A stretch of DNA of 46,554 bases, from the NCBI GenBank assembly GCA_001464065.1, contig LNDN01000035.1, positions 1 through 46,554 on the forward strand, given 5' to 3'. The notes under the pieces are model-generated. The model saw only the letters and a list, made by a program, of their open reading frames with translations. It had not been told where the DNA came from and made no database searches. Of the stretch, positions 44,584-46,554 are shown piece by piece. Within the stretch, counting starts at the first letter, position 1. Every line of letters begins with the position of its first letter. Source of the DNA: Acidobacteria bacterium Ga0077522 (GTDB lineage Bacteria > Acidobacteriota > Vicinamibacteria > Vicinamibacterales > Vicinamibacteraceae). Made by a program: the position numbers and the translations under genes.

Positions 44584-45338
44584 GCGTGGCGCCCATCGTG
44601 ATCGTCGGCGTGCATCCGGTGCGGGAGGCCCTGCGGGCAGGCGGGGTGCGGGAGGTCCGGGTCGGGGCCCGGGCCGACGCGCGGGTGCAGGAGATCGTGC
44701 GGCTGGCCGAGTCGGAGGGCGTGCCGGTCCGGAGGGTCGACGCCCAGGAACTCGACCGTCTCGCCGGCGGGGAGCGCCACCAGGGGGTCATGGCCACGCT
44801 TGCCGAGGCGCCGAGGCGCTGGACGCTCGAGCAGGTGGTGTCGGTCGAGGCCACACCGCTGATCGTCGTATTGGATGGGGTCGAGGACCCGCACAACGTG
44901 GGCGCGATTCTCCGGACCTCGGACGCCGTCGGTGCCACGGCCGTGGTTCGGCAGGAGCGGCACGCAGCGGCGCTCGGGCCGGCTGCGGCCCGCGCCTCGG
45001 CGGGAGCGCTGGCGCACGTGCGGATCGTGGACGTGGTCAACGTGGTCCGGGCCATCGAGACGCTCAAGTCGCTCGGCGTCTGGGTCGTCGGCCTGGACGC
45101 GGAGGGCGCGCAGCCCTACGACCGGATCGACTTCCGGCCGCCGACGGCGCTCGTGGTGGGGGCCGAGGGCGAGGGGCTGCGCCGGCTGGTGCGGGAGCAC
45201 TGCGATTTCATCGCGGCGTTGCCCATGCGGGGCCATGTCAGCAGCCTGAACGTGTCGGTGGCGACCGGCGTGGTGCTGTACGAGGCGTTGCGGCAGCGCA
45301 TGGCAGGGGAGTTGCCTGGTCGCGGGCATTCAGGCTAG
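44580..45338 (+). CDS. rlmB: 23S rRNA (guanosine-2'-O-)-methyltransferase RlmB
   Basis: A 252-residue SPOUT-fold methyltransferase of the TrmH/RlmB family, which methylates the ribose of G2251 in 23S rRNA. The N-terminal substrate-binding domain begins IVIVGVHPVREALRAGGVRE. SPOUT motifs are VLDGVEDPHNVGAILRTSDA, ALVVGAEGEGLRRLVREHCD and LPMRGHVSSLNVSVATGVVL. The GTG at 44580 overlaps the gltX stop (GTGA); a second GTG at 44586 is possible. Confidence 0.92.
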   Translation: MSVAPIVIVGVHPVREALRAGGVREVRVGARADARVQEIVRLAESEGVPVRRVDAQELDRLAGGERHQGVMATLAEAPRRWTLEQVVSVEATPLIVVLDGVEDPHNVGAILRTSDAVGATAVVRQERHAAALGPAAARASAGALAHVRIVDVVNVVRAIETLKSLGVWVVGLDAEGAQPYDRIDFRPPTALVVGAEGEGLRRLVREHCDFIAALPMRGHVSSLNVSVATGVVLYEALRQRMAGELPGRGHSG

Positions 45339-45427
45339 ACTCACGGGTTGCCGGGAGGCGGCGGTCGTGTGCAGGACACACGCATGACGTGCGGGCAGGT
45401 GCCGTGGCCGGGGGACAGGCCTCGTGC

Positions 45428-45457
45428 TTGTAGCGTCTCGAACGCGTGTGCTACACT
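45428..45457 (+). promoter_or_regulatory. Promoter of the tRNA-tuf transcript
   Basis: TTGTAG (45428-45433), an 18-bp spacer and TACACT (45452-45457) put the start near 45464, about 9 bp before the first tRNA. Confidence 0.55.
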
Positions 45458-45472
45458 TTCCTCCTTTGTCCG

Positions 45473-45549
45473 GCTGGCGTAGCTCAGTCCGGTAGAGCAG
45501 CTGATTTGTAATCAGCCGGTCGGGGGTTCAAATCCCTTCGCCAGCTCCA
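45473..45549 (+). tRNA. tRNA-Thr(UGU)
   Basis: Acceptor GCTGGCG/CGCCAGC, discriminator T and an encoded CCA. The D-arm is GCTC/GAGC, and the anticodon stem GCTGA/TCAGC has the loop TTTGTAA (anticodon TGT). The T-arm closes with two G-U pairs. It is the first of four tRNAs before tuf. Confidence 0.96.
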
Positions 45550-45647
45550 GAAGTAGCGCAGGGAAACGGTCGGACCTGGTGTGTCTGCGGGCGCCTGACG
45601 GCGTCCGAAGCCGAGTCCCACGCGGGCTCCGGCCCGATCAGTCGTTC

Positions 45648-45734
45648 GGCGAGGTTGCGGAGCGGTCAAACGCAGCAGACTGTAAATCTGTCGGCCAAGC
45701 GCCTTCGAAGGTTCGAATCCTTCCCTCGCCACCA
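45648..45734 (+). tRNA. tRNA-Tyr(GUA)
   Basis: Acceptor GGCGAGG/CCTCGCC, discriminator A and an encoded CCA. The anticodon stem GCAGA/TCTGT has the loop CTGTAAA (anticodon GTA). The long class II variable arm and a T-arm GAAGG-TTCGAAT-CCTTC are present. Confidence 0.95.
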
Positions 45735-45937
45735 GCCTTCGTCCGCCAGCGCCTTGCGCGACGGCGGACCACGGCTGGCGAGCCCGGCGGCCTGGGGGTC
45801 TCCGGATGGTCATGCAGGCGTGGTGACGCGAACGACGCGGGTTGGGCACGTGGGACCGGGAGTGACCCCGGGTGTGAGGCAGGATGCGGGCGTGGCAGGC
45901 ATCGGGTCGACGTGGCAGTGAAGAGCGTGGTGCGAAG

Positions 45938-46012
45938 GCGGGAGTAACTCAGTGGTAGAGTCACAGCCTTCCAAGCTGTTGGTCGCGGGTTCGATCCCCG
46001 TCTCCCGCTCCA
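45938..46012 (+). tRNA. tRNA-Gly(UCC)
   Basis: Acceptor GCGGGAG/CTCCCGC, discriminator T and an encoded CCA. The anticodon stem ACAGC/GCTGT has the loop CTTCCAA (anticodon TCC). The preceding 203-bp spacer (45735-45937) holds nothing I can identify. Confidence 0.95.
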
Positions 46013-46059
46013 GCCTTCGCCCACCCCGCTCGCGTTGCTCGCCGGGCCTGCATACGAAG

Positions 46060-46165
46060 TGAGCGTTCAGAGGCTCCGACCTGTCTGGCCGAAGCCGCGA
46101 GCGCAGGGAATGTTCGGTGGCTTCGACCCGGTCGGCCGAAGCTGCGAACGAAGTGAGCGTGTAGC
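46060..46165 (+). repeat. Direct repeats in the tRNA-Gly to tRNA-Thr spacer
   Basis: ACGAAGTGAGCG occurs twice (about 46060 and 46149), and GGCCGAAGC followed by GCGA also occurs twice. This spacer is built from short duplicated motifs common in GC-rich repeat families. Confidence 0.45.
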
Positions 46166-46169
46166 GAAG

Positions 46170-46243
<74 letters not shown>

Positions 46244-46245
<2 letters not shown>

Positions 46246-46342
46246 TCCTTCGCTCACGCCGGGCATCCTGAGCGTGAGCTTCGGCTGGCAAGCCGCCGAG
46301 GCGGTGCGCGTCGGATGTCAGGCCTCGAGGCGAAGGATGCCC
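46244..46342 (+). repeat. Long inverted repeat between tRNA-Thr and tuf
   Basis: CATCCTTCGC (46244-46253) is the exact reverse complement of GCGAAGGATG (46330-46339). GGGCATCC (46261-46268) matches GGATGCCC (46335-46342). The left arm begins in the CCA end of the tRNA. Pairing could give a large hairpin for tRNA/mRNA processing. Confidence 0.5.
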
Positions 46343-46456
46343 ATCGGCGCTCGCGCAGCGAGCCGCGGCGGGCGGGATGGCACGCCCGGGCGAAGACGGT
46401 GGAGCACGCGCAACCAGGCGGTGGCGCCGGGTGTAGCGGAGAGAGCGTACAAGGTT

Positions 46457-46554
46457 ATGGGTAAAGAAAAGTTCGATCGTTCGAAGCCGCACGTCAACAT
46501 CGGGACGATCGGCCACATCGACCACGGCAAGACGACGACGACGGCAGCGATCAC
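46457..46554 (+). CDS. tuf: Elongation factor Tu, N-terminal part
   Basis: The first 32 residues of EF-Tu are visible before the window ends. They begin [20 protein letters not shown], and the GTP-binding P-loop GHIDHGKTT is intact. AAGG lies 4 bp before the ATG at 46457. It is the last member of the Thr-Tyr-Gly-Thr tRNA-tuf transcript. Confidence 0.97.
   Translation, partial: MGKEKFDRSKPHVNIGTIGHIDHGKTTTTAAI

Overview
The window is 46.5 kb of GC-rich, densely packed bacterial chromosome. Many genes start with GTG and many neighbours are joined by 4-bp ATGA or GTGA overlaps. LPS heptose genes, a LolB-like lipoprotein and an O-antigen ligase-like protein indicate a Gram-negative cell with an outer membrane. 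The gene content and GC-rich palindromic repeats fit an Acidobacteriota (Vicinamibacteria-like) genome. That placement is inference, because no rRNA gene is present.

Layout. (1) 1-11.0 kb: end of an unidentified gene, gmhA, then the complex I run nuoD-E-F-H-J-K-L-M-N. nuoG and nuoI are missing from within the run, and nuoA-C are not in the window. (2) 10.9-15.2 kb: rfbB/rmlB and a 1063-residue GH15-like protein that closely resembles the alpha/beta regulatory subunits of eukaryotic phosphorylase kinase. (3) 15.2-19.6 kb: a TPR metallopeptidase-like protein, selA, two conserved hypothetical genes and a cold-shock gene. (4) 19.7-24.8 kb: purH, a pair of REP-like palindromes, then a leftward LPS operon (glycosyltransferase 9, O-antigen ligase-like protein, heptose-7-phosphate kinase). 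(5) 24.9-34.0 kb: TPR protein, lolB-like, ispE, tRNA-Gln, prs, rplY/ctc, pth, rpsF, rpsR, rplI, dnaB. The order lolB-ispE-tRNA-Gln-prs-rplY-pth resembles that of gammaproteobacteria. (6) 34.0-45.3 kb: alr, a small four-helix-bundle (S23/IVP) gene inserted among AT-rich heptad repeats, radA, PIN-TRAM (yacL-like), plsC, a B3/4-domain protein, a DUF2142-type membrane protein, an ispDF fusion, gltX and rlmB. This resembles the radA-yacL-ispD-ispF-gltX-rlmB order of Firmicutes. (7) 45.4-46.6 kb: tRNA-Thr(UGU), tRNA-Tyr(GUA), tRNA-Gly(UCC), tRNA-Thr(GGU) and the start of tuf, the same order as the E. coli tufB operon.

The genes are mostly core metabolism, translation and envelope functions. The most unusual signal is a family of AT-rich arrays with a 7-bp period (units like AATTTCN ending in AATTGCC). 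They occur directly before pth, over the stop codon of alr, and directly before radA. The last two bracket the stand-alone S23/IVP gene, so the whole could be a small mobile or repeat-associated cassette. Other items of interest are the bacterial phosphorylase-kinase-like protein, a histidine-rich insertion in NuoL that contains a REP-like palindrome, the split complex I operon, and a strong promoter with a leader hairpin upstream of the cold-shock gene.
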